DNA from: Acidovorax sp. sic0104 | GTDB lineage: Bacteria; Pseudomonadota; Gammaproteobacteria; Burkholderiales; Burkholderiaceae_C | Length of the DNA: 63,579 bases | NCBI RefSeq assembly: GCF_019219095.1 | Contig: NZ_JAHUWH010000022.1 | Span: 1-63,579, forward strand | Direction: 5' to 3' | Part shown: positions 9,056 through 17,231 of the stretch, piece after piece | How positions within the stretch are numbered: the stretch's first letter is position 1 | How the letters are laid out: each line of letters opens with the position of its first letter | Made by a program: the position numbers and the translations under genes | Notes under the pieces: generated by a model | The model's input: the letters and a program-made list of their open reading frames with translations, nothing else | The model's database searches: none | What the model was told of the DNA's origin: nothing

Positions 9056-10180
9056 ATGGTCACCATAGCATCAGACCAGACCCTGAGCATCCTGCATCTT
9101 GAAGATTCGCTGACGGATCATGACCTGACTGCCAGGACCTTGAAGAGATCCGGCCTTCGATGCGAGCTCCTGCGGGTGGACTCGCTTCCCGAATTCCAGA
9201 GGGTCACCGATCAACAACCATTCGACATCATCCTGGCAGATTACCGCCTGCCCGGTTTCACCGCACTGGACGCCTGGGCGCATGTGGCGCAAAAGCCGCA
9301 ACATCCCCCTTTTGTGCTGCTGTCCGGCGCCATTGGAGAGGCGGCAGCCGTGGATGCGATGCGCCTTGGGATCGCCGATTACCTGCTCAAGGACGACCTC
9401 CAGCGCCTGCCCCATGTGATTGCGCGGGCCCTGGAGGTGCACGACGCGCGGCGCTCGCGCGAGCAGGCGGTGGCCGAGCTGGCAGCCTCCGAACGCAGGC
9501 TGGCCGACCTGACCGAGCATCTGCAACTGTCGATCGAGCAGGAGCGCGCCTCCATTGCCCGCGAAATTCACGATGACATTGGCGGCGCCCTGACGGCGGT
9601 GCGTTTCGATGTGGCGTGGATCGGACGCCACAGCACCGATGCCGCCATGCAGGAGCACGCCACGTCAGCTGCAGACATGCTCCAGCATGCCATCGGCGCC
9701 AGCCAGCGCATCATGATGAACCTGCGCCCCCCCATCCTCGAACAAGGCCTTGTGGCTGCAGTGCAATGGCTTGCAGCAGGTTTCGAGCGCCGCACGGGTG
9801 TGCCGGCCCGGGTGGTCTGCAGCAGCGAAACCATGCACACTGCCTCGGACATCCAACTGGTGGCCTACCGCACGGCCCAGGAGGCATTGACCAATATCTC
9901 GAAGCACGCCCAAGCCCGCAAGGTCGGCATCGACCTGTCCGACCGCGAGGGCGTGCTGACACTCGAGGTGTCCGATGACGGGCGGGGCATCGACACTCAG
10001 ATGCTCGACAAGCCCAAGGCATTCGGCTTGAAAGGCCTGCACGAGCGCGCCCGCACGGTGGGCGGCTGGCTCGACATCAGCAGCCGACCGGGGCATGGAA
10101 CCTCCGTGATCCTGTCAGTACCGCTCACATCACATGCACAATCGCATGCACAACCACTCGATTCTGGAGATGCGCAGTGA
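9056..10180 (+). CDS. NarL-type sensor histidine kinase with N-terminal receiver domain
   Basis: A soluble 374-residue hybrid. Residues 10-130 are a receiver domain with phospho-acceptor Asp62 (ILADYRLPG) and Lys112 (DYLLKDD). A coiled-coil linker leads to a HisKA_3 domain with His172 in REIHDDIGG, then a HATPase domain (TAQEALTNISKHA, DDGRGID, GLKGLHERA). In this kinase class the phosphatase motif is HDxxxQ; here the Gln position (177) is Gly, so phosphatase activity may be weak or absent. There is no membrane segment or sensor domain, so input probably arrives by phosphotransfer to the receiver. It overlaps the next gene by 4 bases (GTGA), marking a two-gene operon. Confidence 0.85.
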   Translation: MVTIASDQTLSILHLEDSLTDHDLTARTLKRSGLRCELLRVDSLPEFQRVTDQQPFDIILADYRLPGFTALDAWAHVAQKPQHPPFVLLSGAIGEAAAVDAMRLGIADYLLKDDLQRLPHVIARALEVHDARRSREQAVAELAASERRLADLTEHLQLSIEQERASIAREIHDDIGGALTAVRFDVAWIGRHSTDAAMQEHATSAADMLQHAIGASQRIMMNLRPPILEQGLVAAVQWLAAGFERRTGVPARVVCSSETMHTASDIQLVAYRTAQEALTNISKHAQARKVGIDLSDREGVLTLEVSDDGRGIDTQMLDKPKAFGLKGLHERARTVGGWLDISSRPGHGTSVILSVPLTSHAQSHAQPLDSGDAQ

Positions 10181-10806
10181 TTCATGTGGTCCTGTGCGAT
10201 GACCATGCCGTGCTGCGGCGCGGGATTCGCGACACGCTGGCCGATGCGCCCGACATACAGGTCACTGGCGAGGCTGGTGGGTATTCCGAACTCAGGGATG
10301 TGCTGCGCACGGCGGCGTGCGATGTGCTGCTCCTGGACCTGAACATGCCGGGCCGCAGCGGCCTGGAAGTGCTCACCAGCCTGCGCGAGACCCATTCGTC
10401 CATCAAGGTCCTAGTGGTATCGATGTACCCGGAAGACCAGTACGCCCTGCGCTGCCTCAAGGCCGGCGCGCAAGGCTACGCCAACAAGGCCGGCGACCCC
10501 GTCGAGCTGATCGCGGCCGTGCGCACCGTCATGCAGGGGCGCAAGTACCTTACGGCCGAAGTCGCCCAGATGCTCGCTGACAGCCTGGCACAGCCGACGC
10601 CGGAAGCCCCCCACACCACGCTGTCCGAGCGCGAACTGCAGACTCTGGTCAAGATCGCATCGGGGCGGCGGCTGTCCGACATCGCCGAGGAACTGATGCT
10701 CAGCCCCAAGACGGTCAGCGTCTACCGGTCCCGCGTACTGGAAAAGCTCAAGCTGTCGAACAACGCCGAGCTCACGGTATACGCCATCCGCAATGGATTG
10801 GTCTAG
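10177..10806 (+). CDS. NarL/FixJ-family response regulator with LuxR-type HTH
   Basis: Transcriptional regulator of 209 residues, the presumed partner of the kinase encoded just upstream. The receiver domain has Asp54 in LLLDLNMPGRSG; the expected GYLLK-like motif is GYANKAG, with the Lys kept. The C-terminal GerE/LuxR helix-turn-helix is clear (LSERELQTLVKIASG, SPKTVSVYRSRVLEKL). It starts with GTG at 10177, with GGAGA 6 bases upstream. Its targets cannot be read from sequence. The position between the chemotaxis and flagellar operons suggests, but does not show, a role in motility. Confidence 0.9.
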   Translation: MIHVVLCDDHAVLRRGIRDTLADAPDIQVTGEAGGYSELRDVLRTAACDVLLLDLNMPGRSGLEVLTSLRETHSSIKVLVVSMYPEDQYALRCLKAGAQGYANKAGDPVELIAAVRTVMQGRKYLTAEVAQMLADSLAQPTPEAPHTTLSERELQTLVKIASGRRLSDIAEELMLSPKTVSVYRSRVLEKLKLSNNAELTVYAIRNGLV

Positions 10807-10822
10807 CCGTGCGGCCGCACGG
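10807..10822. terminator. perfect 16-base palindrome after the response regulator gene
   Basis: CCGTGCGGCCGCACGG starts directly after the TAG stop and could form an 8-bp hairpin. It lies between the convergent regulator gene and fliR. There is no T-run, so a role as intrinsic terminator is uncertain. Confidence 0.4.
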
Positions 10823-10839
10823 CCAGCGCGGACTGCGCG

Positions 10840-11604
10840 CTACCGCGCGAAAAGATCGACGGCCTGCTGCATCAGTGCGAGCACGGGCTGCTCCAGCAAT
10901 GGCAAAGTCGCCACGATGCCCAGCATCCCCACCGTGAGCGTGACGGGAAAGCCGACCGAGTAGATGTTCATTTGCGGCGCAACCCTCGAGATGATGCCCA
11001 GCGTCAGGTTCACGAACAGCAGCAGGGCGATCATCGGCAAAGCGATCCAGAGCGCACTGGAAAACAGCGACGCGCCCAGCTCATGCAGCCGCATCTGGCG
11101 CAGCGACTCCAGAAAATTGCCGTTGACTGGAAACCTCTCAAAGCTCTTCACCACCGCCATGAGGATCAGCAGATGCCCGTTGATCACCACGAAGAGCAGC
11201 AGGGACATGTGTCCGAAGAAGCGCGCCACGGCGCTGATCTGCGCGTTCGAGGAAGGGTCGAAGAAGGACGCGAAATTCAGGCCCATCTGCAAGCCGATGA
11301 TTTCGCCGGCCAGTTCCACAGCCGCAAATACAAGCCGCACCGAAAATCCGATGGCCAGCCCCACGGCCACCTGCTGGGCCACCGCACCCAGGGCCTCCCT
11401 GCCATTGAGGTCGATGATCGGCTGATCCCCCAGTACGGCCTGCGAACACACGGCCACCAGGAACGCCAGGCCGATCTTCACGCGCATGGGTATCACGCGC
11501 ATGGAGAACACCGGCGCCACGGAGAACACGGCCAGCACCCGCAGAAAAGGCCACAGGATGGGCGATAGCCACCCCATCAGCTGGGCTTCGGAGAAAGTGA
11601 TCAT
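10840..11604 (-). CDS. fliR: FliR, flagellar export gate membrane protein
   Basis: FliR forms the core of the export gate with FliP and FliQ in the MS ring. From the ATG at 11604 it has 254 residues, the normal size. Several hydrophobic segments (for example WPFLRVLAVFSVAPVF and LFVVINGHLLILMAVV) and the motif LGIISRVAPQMNIYSVGFP are typical of FliR. It is the last gene of fliLMNOPQR and ends convergently with the response regulator gene. Confidence 0.95.
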   Translation of the reverse strand: MITFSEAQLMGWLSPILWPFLRVLAVFSVAPVFSMRVIPMRVKIGLAFLVAVCSQAVLGDQPIIDLNGREALGAVAQQVAVGLAIGFSVRLVFAAVELAGEIIGLQMGLNFASFFDPSSNAQISAVARFFGHMSLLLFVVINGHLLILMAVVKSFERFPVNGNFLESLRQMRLHELGASLFSSALWIALPMIALLLFVNLTLGIISRVAPQMNIYSVGFPVTLTVGMLGIVATLPLLEQPVLALMQQAVDLFAR

Positions 11605-11671
11605 GCGCGGTCCTGGGCGGGCACAACTGGCGGGCCGCCAGCCGCTATGGCCGGGCAGCAACGGCAGCCAG

Positions 11672-11941
11672 CTACCCGATCATCGACGGGATGGACTCGA
11701 TCGTGCGACGGATGAAGTCCACCAGCGTGCTGATCATCCACGGGCCCGCAATCGCGAACACCACCATCGCAGCGATGAGCTTGGGCACGAACGCCAGGGT
11801 GGCTTCATGGATCTGCGTCACCGCCTGGAAAATGCTCACGATCAGGCCGACGGCCATCACCACGCCCAGCACGGGCATGGAGATCATCAGCAGCAGCGTG
11901 AGAGCATCACGCCCGATGGTCAGCACCATTTGGGAAGTCAT
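11672..11941 (-). CDS. fliQ: FliQ, flagellar export gate membrane protein
   Basis: An 89-residue protein with two membrane-spanning helices (about 16-38 and 55-75), the standard FliQ layout. The sequence GLIVSIFQAVTQIHEATL is the conserved family core. The ATG at 11941 has AAGGAG 7 bases upstream. It lies between fliP (11 bases upstream) and fliR. Confidence 0.96.
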   Translation of the reverse strand: MTSQMVLTIGRDALTLLLMISMPVLGVVMAVGLIVSIFQAVTQIHEATLAFVPKLIAAMVVFAIAGPWMISTLVDFIRRTIESIPSMIG

Positions 11942-11952
11942 AGCAGGCTCCT

Positions 11953-12726
11953 TCAGGGTACGAAGCTGGCCGCAAGCGAGCCAATCAACAGGTTCCAGCC
12001 GTCCGCCAGCACGAAGAGCATGAGCTTGAACGGCAATGCCACCAGCACTGGCGACAGCATCATCATGCCCAGCGACATGAGGATGCTGGAGACCACCATG
12101 TCGATCACGAGGAACGGGATGAAGATCATGAAGCCTATCTGGAAGGCTGACTTCAGCTCGCTGGTGACGAACGCCGGCACCAGGACCCGCAACGGCGCCG
12201 TCTCGGCCGTGACATTGGGGTCCAACCGCGCCAGGCGCGAGAAGAGCGCGAAGTCCGACTGCCGTGTCTGCTTGAGCATGAAGCTGCGCATCGGCGCTTC
12301 GGCCTTCTCCAGCGCCTGCTCGAAGGTGATGGCGTTGGTGGTGTACGGCAGGTAGGCGTCCTGGTACACGCGGTCCAGCGTGGGGCCCATCACAAAGAAC
12401 GTCAGGAACAGGGACAGCCCGATGATGACCTGGTTGGGCGGCGCGGACTGCGTGCCCAGCGCCTGCCTGAGCAGGGACAGCACGATCACGATGCGCGTGA
12501 AACCCGTCATCATGAGCAAGACTGCAGGCAGGAAGGACAGGGCCGTGAAGAACAGCAGGGTCTGAATGGGCACGGAATAGCTGGTGCCGGCCGGCCCGCT
12601 GCCGACCACCAGTGGCAATGCGCCGCCGGCAGCCGCCTGTGCCATCGCAGGGCTGTGCAAGAAGACACCCAGCGCCGCCAGTGCTCCCCAAGCCACCACG
12701 CGCCACACCGTAAACCGGTCAGCCAT
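11953..12726 (-). CDS. fliP: FliP, flagellar export gate membrane protein
   Basis: A 257-residue polytopic membrane protein with a cleavable signal-like N-terminus (ALGVFLHSPAMAQA), as expected for FliP. Diagnostic stretches are LLMMTGFTRIVIVLSLLRQALG, here in pieces TRIVIVLSLLRQALG and APPNQVIIGLSLFLTFFVM, and the end KLMLFVLADGWNLLIGSL. The start ATG overlaps the stop of fliO by 8 bases, so translation is probably coupled. Confidence 0.96.
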   Translation of the reverse strand: MADRFTVWRVVAWGALAALGVFLHSPAMAQAAAGGALPLVVGSGPAGTSYSVPIQTLLFFTALSFLPAVLLMMTGFTRIVIVLSLLRQALGTQSAPPNQVIIGLSLFLTFFVMGPTLDRVYQDAYLPYTTNAITFEQALEKAEAPMRSFMLKQTRQSDFALFSRLARLDPNVTAETAPLRVLVPAFVTSELKSAFQIGFMIFIPFLVIDMVVSSILMSLGMMMLSPVLVALPFKLMLFVLADGWNLLIGSLAASFVP

Positions 12727-13126
12727 TGGAAGACCTTCCCGCACCCGCAACGGCCACCGCCACTTCATGCGCAAAAGACGGCTCTGCGTTCATGGGCCCA
12801 CCCTGCTGGCCGGGCACGGCCACCGGCATTGCGGCAGCCATGCCGCCGGCGCCCCCCGCGGGCAGCACGTGCAGGCAGCTCACATTCTGTGCTGTCACGC
12901 CCAGCACCAGCCAGGTGCGCGCGTGCTCTGGCCCCACCTCCACGGTCACCACCCGCTGCTGCGGGCCGACGGCCACCGCTGACAGCACCCGCGATGCGGC
13001 CCCCGCAGCCGTGGCACCGGCGGCATGCCGCAGCTGGACGCGCTTGACCAGCCACGGCAGGCAGGCCATGGCACCCACGAAGAGCACCACAACCAGCAAG
13101 GTCTGGGTCATGCCGCTGCTATCCAC
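12719..13126 (-). CDS. fliO: FliO, flagellar biosynthetic protein
   Basis: A small bitopic membrane protein of 135 residues that helps FliP assemble. One hydrophobic segment (TLLVVVLFVGAMACLPWLV) is followed by a basic stretch and the FliO domain (VLSAVAVGPQQRVVTVEVG). The 50 residues after it are Ala/Gly-rich and poorly conserved. GTG at 13126 overlaps the fliN stop and is used here; an ATG at 13111 would shorten the protein by five residues. Neither has a good ribosome binding site. Confidence 0.88.
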   Translation of the reverse strand: MDSSGMTQTLLVVVLFVGAMACLPWLVKRVQLRHAAGATAAGAASRVLSAVAVGPQQRVVTVEVGPEHARTWLVLGVTAQNVSCLHVLPAGGAGGMAAAMPVAVPGQQGGPMNAEPSFAHEVAVAVAGAGRSSNG

Positions 13127-13565
13127 GACTGACTCGGCGCAAGCGCTCGGAGGGCGTCACCACGTCGGTCAGGCGTATCCCGAACTTGTCGTTCACCACC
13201 ACCACCTCGCCCTGGGCGATCAGGTAGCCGTTCACAAGCACGTCCATGGGCTCCCCAGCCAGCGCATCGAGCTCCACCACCGAACCTTGCGCCAGCTGCA
13301 GGATGTACTTGATCGGCACCTTGGTGCGCCCCAGCTCCACCGACAGCTGGACGGGAATGTCCAGCACCATGTTGATGTCGTTGACGGTGTCACCTCCGCC
13401 GCCCGCTCCGGAGAACGGCCGCACGGGCTCACCCGACAAGGGCCCGCCCTGTTCCGCATCGGCCGGCTTGGCGTCCGTGTTCTTTTGCTCTTCGAGCGCT
13501 TCGGCCCAACCCGCAAACGGGTCTTCCGCCGCAGCGTCCTTGTTGTTGTCTTCTTCAGTTGCCAT
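13119..13565 (-). CDS. fliN: FliN, flagellar motor switch protein
   Basis: FliN forms the lower C ring and, with FliM, responds to CheY-P; it also anchors FliH. The 148 residues comprise a variable acidic N-terminal region (1-70) and a C-terminal SpoA domain (VLDIPVQLSVELGRTKVPI, GSVVELDALAGEP, VVNDKFGIRLTDVV). The start overlaps the end of fliM by 11 bases. Confidence 0.97.
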   Translation of the reverse strand: MATEEDNNKDAAAEDPFAGWAEALEEQKNTDAKPADAEQGGPLSGEPVRPFSGAGGGGDTVNDINMVLDIPVQLSVELGRTKVPIKYILQLAQGSVVELDALAGEPMDVLVNGYLIAQGEVVVVNDKFGIRLTDVVTPSERLRRVSRG

Positions 13566-14559
13566 CTTTTTCTCCGAGCCAGCTCATGTCCGAGTTACGC
13601 AGGCACTCTTCAATGCGGATGGCGTACTTGGAATTGTGGGTTCCATACTGGCATTCAAAAATAGGAACCCCGCCGATCGACGCACGGATGCGCGGCTCAC
13701 GGTCGAGTTCGATGAAATCTCCAGGCTTCATGGCCAGCAGTTGCTCCACCGTCGCATCCGCCTTGGCCAATTCCGCGACCAGCGTGACCTCGGCGGCCTG
13801 GATCTCGCGCGTGAGCACGCGCACCCAGCGGCGGTCCACCTCGATGGAATCGCCTTGCGTGGACGAATAAAGCACGTCGCGGATGGGCTCCAGCGTGGCA
13901 TATGGCATGCAGACGTGGATCGCACCGGACAGGTCGCCGATTTCGAGCTGGAACGCGGTGGACACCACGATTTCGCTCGGCGTGGCGATATTGGCGAACT
14001 GCGGCTGCATTTCCGAACGCTGGTACTCCAGCTCCAGCGGGTAGATCCCCTGCCAGGCCTTCTTGTACTCTGTGCAGATCACCTCGACCAGCCGGTTGAT
14101 GACCCGCTGCTCGGTGGGCGAAAAATCCCGGCCTTCGATCCGCGTCTGGAACTTGCCCACACCGCCGTACAGCGTATCGATGATCCCGAACACGAGCGAC
14201 GGCTCGCAGACGATCAGCCCGCTGCCGCGCAGCGGACGGATGGCCACGATGTTGAAGTTGGTCGGCACGGCCAGTTCGCGCAGGAAGGCGCTGTAGCGCT
14301 GGACCGAGACCGTACCGACAGAAATCTCGGGGCTGCGCCGGATGAAATTGAACAAGCCGATGCGGAAGTTGCGGGCAAACCGTTCGTTGACGATTTCCAT
14401 CGTCGGCATGCGTCCGCGGACGATGCGCTCCTGGCTGGAGATGTCGTAGTTGCGAACGGAGCCCGCCTCGGCCACTTCCTCGACCGACTTCTGGCTTTCG
14501 CCGGTAACCCCTTCCAGAAGGGCATCGACCTCTTCCTGCGAAAGAAACGAATCACTCAT
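13555..14559 (-). CDS. fliM: FliM, flagellar motor switch protein
   Basis: FliM is the C-ring protein that binds CheY-P. The 334-residue protein begins with the CheY-P-binding peptide MSDSFLSQEEVDALLEGV, followed by a linker, the middle CheC-like domain (RFARNFRIGLFNFIRRSPEI) and a C-terminal SpoA domain (DFIELDREPRIRASIGGVPIF). It lies 18 bases after fliL with AAGGA before the ATG. Confidence 0.98.
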   Translation of the reverse strand: MSDSFLSQEEVDALLEGVTGESQKSVEEVAEAGSVRNYDISSQERIVRGRMPTMEIVNERFARNFRIGLFNFIRRSPEISVGTVSVQRYSAFLRELAVPTNFNIVAIRPLRGSGLIVCEPSLVFGIIDTLYGGVGKFQTRIEGRDFSPTEQRVINRLVEVICTEYKKAWQGIYPLELEYQRSEMQPQFANIATPSEIVVSTAFQLEIGDLSGAIHVCMPYATLEPIRDVLYSSTQGDSIEVDRRWVRVLTREIQAAEVTLVAELAKADATVEQLLAMKPGDFIELDREPRIRASIGGVPIFECQYGTHNSKYAIRIEECLRNSDMSWLGEKDGN

Positions 14560-14577
14560 GACTGGTCCTTGCCCTGG

Positions 14578-15174
14578 TCACTGGATGATGAAGTTGGAGA
14601 ACAGCACGCGGCGCACCGGATTGCGCGGCTCGGCTCGGCGGCGCGCGGGGCGCTCATCCTCATCATCGGCCTCCTTGTCGCGTGCACGTTCGCGTTCGCG
14701 TTCACGTTCGGTCGGCACCGAGTAGCCCAGCGGACGGGAAACCTCGCGCAGAACGTCGTTGGCCAGCTTTTCCTTGCCCTCACGCTGCAGCAGCTCGCTG
14801 GAGGTGCGCTGGGACACAAGCATCAGGATGCCGCTGCGGATGGATGGCAGATATTGCTTGACCTGCTCGGCCGTCTTGGCGTCGTCCACCTCCAGTGTGA
14901 TGCCGATCTGAGCGAATCGGTCACCGCCCGGGTCGGCGAGATTGACCACCATGTTTTCCATCGGAAGGAAAGTGGGCGCGACCTTGGGCGTTTCTTTTTC
15001 CTTGTGAGCGACCGTCTCGCCACCATCCTCCGCGTCGCCATGCGAGCGGCTGGAAATGAACCATGCCGCAGCGCCCCCGCCGATCACCAGCACCGCCAGC
15101 ACCACCCCGATGATGATGATGAGCATCTTCTTGCTCTTGGCCGGAGGTGCTGCTGCAGGAGTATTGGCTGACAC
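14578..15174 (-). CDS. fliL: FliL, basal-body-associated protein, with a charged C-terminal insert
   Basis: FliL surrounds or supports the stator at the basal body. The 198 residues comprise a short cytoplasmic start (KSKK), one membrane helix (about 18-40) and a periplasmic domain containing PMENMVVNLADPGGDRFAQI and, at the very end, VRRVLFSNFIIQ. Between SRPLGYSVP and that end lies a strongly charged insert of about 30 residues that begins ERERERER and continues with Asp/Glu and Arg clusters. At DNA level this is a run of imperfect GAACGC hexamers near 14685-14715. FliL proteins usually lack such an insert. First gene of fliLMNOPQR. Confidence 0.95.
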   Translation of the reverse strand: MSANTPAAAPPAKSKKMLIIIIGVVLAVLVIGGGAAAWFISSRSHGDAEDGGETVAHKEKETPKVAPTFLPMENMVVNLADPGGDRFAQIGITLEVDDAKTAEQVKQYLPSIRSGILMLVSQRTSSELLQREGKEKLANDVLREVSRPLGYSVPTERERERERARDKEADDEDERPARRRAEPRNPVRRVLFSNFIIQ

Positions 15175-15245
15175 GATGCGGATTCCTTGCGGTAGTGAGC
15201 AAGCCGCGCCTGCGCGATCAGGGGGCGGGCAAAGCTGGATGGCCC

Positions 15246-15273
15246 ATTATTGGACGAAGAGGCAACCAATAAT
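15246..15273. promoter_or_regulatory. operator-like dyad upstream of fliL
   Basis: ATTATTGG (15246-15253) and CCAATAAT (15266-15273) form a perfect 8-bp inverted repeat with a 12-base spacer, in the 206-base gap between fliK and fliL. It is AT-rich in GC-rich surroundings. The layout resembles a dimeric regulator site, possibly for FlhDC or another master regulator, but the sequence does not match the enterobacterial FlhDC consensus well. Confidence 0.35.
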
Positions 15274-15380
15274 AGCCAGAATAAAAGCCCAAAACCATGG
15301 CATTCGGTGCGCTCGCCCCTGCTCGGGATGCAGCTGGGCTCAAAGCCATAGAGCCCAGCCTCGCAAGGCGCGGCCCGCTA

Positions 15381-16721
15381 CTACACAAAAATATCGACAG
15401 CGCGATCCGGCGATGCGCCGGTGCGCTGCAGGGATGTCGAGCCGGCAGGCGCAGAACTCACCACTTGCGCCTGGCGTGATCCATCGCGCTGGCGCTGCTG
15501 GTCGCCGGGACCGCCGCCCTGACCAGCCGAGGTGCCCACAGACATGCCCGACAACACCAGCCCTTCGCTGCGCAGCAACTCGCTGAGCTGGGCCATGCTG
15601 CGATCCAGCATGTCGCGCGTATGCGCCTGGTCACTCCGGAACGACACATGGGCTTCATTGCCCGTGAGCGTGACCGACACCTCCACGGGCTGCCCGTCGC
15701 GGTCCAGCGTGAGCTCTGCGTTCTGGGTTTTCTGGTGCACCCAATAGGAAACCTGGTCCGCAATCTGCTCTTCCGCCGCAAGCTGTGCCGGGTCGGTAAA
15801 CACGGTGCCTTCGATAGGACCTGCCTCCTGGGACGCGCCCGCCGAAAGGCCATCAGACCATGACGCGGCGCCCGGTGCCCCGTCACCCTGGCGGGCGCCA
15901 GCGGATTCACCCCCACGGGCAGAGGCCGCAGCCGCGACAAGTCCTTCGGCGGCCACGGCACCCGGCTCAGAACCTGGCACCACATCCGCTCTGGAGCCAG
16001 TCCGCTCCGCGCCCACGCCACCCGTGGCGCGCTCGGCGACTGCCTGAAAGCTGCCCCCGACCGTCGGTGTGAAAGCCTGTTGCGCCAACAGCTGCTTGCT
16101 GCCTTCAGCGGCAGCACCACGGCTGCCGATCCCATCCAAGGCATCGGCCTTCTGCGCCAGGGCATTGCCCTGCATGCGGGAGAACGCACGCGCGAACCCA
16201 GGCGCGCCGGCAGGCTGCGCACCACCCTTGAGGTCGGTGGACGCGTCCAGCATGGCCGTTTCGGCCACCAGGCCTTGCGGACTGCCGCCCGGCCCGGCCA
16301 ATGCTCCAGCCAACGCATTGGCGCCGCCGTTGGCACCGAACGCTGCATTCTGTGCTGCCAGCGTGGCACTGTCGCCAGTTGGACGCGCGGACGCCGAAGG
16401 CACCAGCAAACCTTGCCACGCAGCCAGCGCCGCGGCATCGGCAGACTCCTTGCCCGCATCGGGCAGCAATCCAGAAAACGCCGAGGCGGTTTCTTTGCCA
16501 TCCTCAGACGCCAGCAAGGCCTTCGTATCCGTGCCGGCGTCGGCCAAGCCCACCGATGCTTCGTCCATCGTCAACGGGCCGTCGCCCAGCGCAGCCAGCA
16601 ACGCCAGGAAACCTCCCGCGCCTGCCGCGTCGCCTGCCTCGGCGGCCGGCGTGGCGGGTTTGGTACGGGCGGCATGGGCCGGCTGCGTCCCTTGCGAAGA
16701 AGAAATTCGTGTTTGTTCCAT
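15381..16721 (-). CDS. fliK: FliK, hook-length control protein
   Basis: FliK measures hook length and switches the export substrate by contacting FlhB. It is 446 residues: a long, Ala/Gly-rich low-complexity N-terminal ruler and a C-terminal Flg_hook domain (about 340-410: LTLDRDGQPVEVSVTLTGN, HVSFRSDQAHTRDMLDRSM, LLRSEGLVLSGMSV). The ATG at 16721 is chosen because AGGAG lies 8 bases before it; the GTG at 16730 abuts that box and cannot use it. It follows fliJ and ends 206 bases before fliL. Confidence 0.9.
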   Translation of the reverse strand: MEQTRISSSQGTQPAHAARTKPATPAAEAGDAAGAGGFLALLAALGDGPLTMDEASVGLADAGTDTKALLASEDGKETASAFSGLLPDAGKESADAAALAAWQGLLVPSASARPTGDSATLAAQNAAFGANGGANALAGALAGPGGSPQGLVAETAMLDASTDLKGGAQPAGAPGFARAFSRMQGNALAQKADALDGIGSRGAAAEGSKQLLAQQAFTPTVGGSFQAVAERATGGVGAERTGSRADVVPGSEPGAVAAEGLVAAAASARGGESAGARQGDGAPGAASWSDGLSAGASQEAGPIEGTVFTDPAQLAAEEQIADQVSYWVHQKTQNAELTLDRDGQPVEVSVTLTGNEAHVSFRSDQAHTRDMLDRSMAQLSELLRSEGLVLSGMSVGTSAGQGGGPGDQQRQRDGSRQAQVVSSAPAGSTSLQRTGASPDRAVDIFV

Positions 16722-16726
16722 GTCGG

Positions 16727-17188
16727 TCACTCCTGGCCCACAGAGCTGCGGCTTGCATTGCTGTACTGCAAGGCAGCCCGCTCATCGGTTTGTTTCTGAT
16801 CTCTTCGTGCCTGCGCCAGCTCCAGTTCATACCGGCGCTTGTCCATGACCTTGCGAAGGCTGGCCAGCCGCAACTCAGCGTCCAGCAAGGCCCGCTGCGC
16901 GGCATCTACCCGGCCGGCGTGGTCTCCGACCACGCCTGTCTGCATGCCGGCCGCATGGCCCAGGCGGGCCATGAACTGGTAGTGGTGGTACATCACCTCG
17001 GGCTGCATGGCAGTGTCCGCTTTCATGCCCCATCGCGCCTCGGTTTCGCGAGCGTAGTCCTCCAGTTGATCCAGCTGTGCACGCGCCGCCTGCTGTGCCG
17101 CCAGCGCGTCCTGGAGCACCCTGCGGGCTTCATCGCGCTTGCGCTCGGACACTTCGACGGCGACGGCGAGGGACTGGAGGTTGGACAT
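16727..17188 (-). CDS. fliJ: FliJ, flagellar export chaperone-escort protein
   Basis: FliJ inserts into the FliI hexamer and links it to FlhA. The protein is 153 residues, almost all long charged helices forming a coiled coil, with ARREV-like heptads such as RKRDEARRVLQDALAAQQAA and KVMDKRRYELELAQARRDQK in family positions. I chose the ATG at 17188 (MSNLQSLAVAVE), which leaves 43 bases to fliI. Confidence 0.93.
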   Translation of the reverse strand: MSNLQSLAVAVEVSERKRDEARRVLQDALAAQQAARAQLDQLEDYARETEARWGMKADTAMQPEVMYHHYQFMARLGHAAGMQTGVVGDHAGRVDAAQRALLDAELRLASLRKVMDKRRYELELAQARRDQKQTDERAALQYSNASRSSVGQE

Positions 17189-17231
17189 GGCGGGCTGCCT
17201 GGACTGATGTGCGTGCGTGTGGTCGCTGCGG

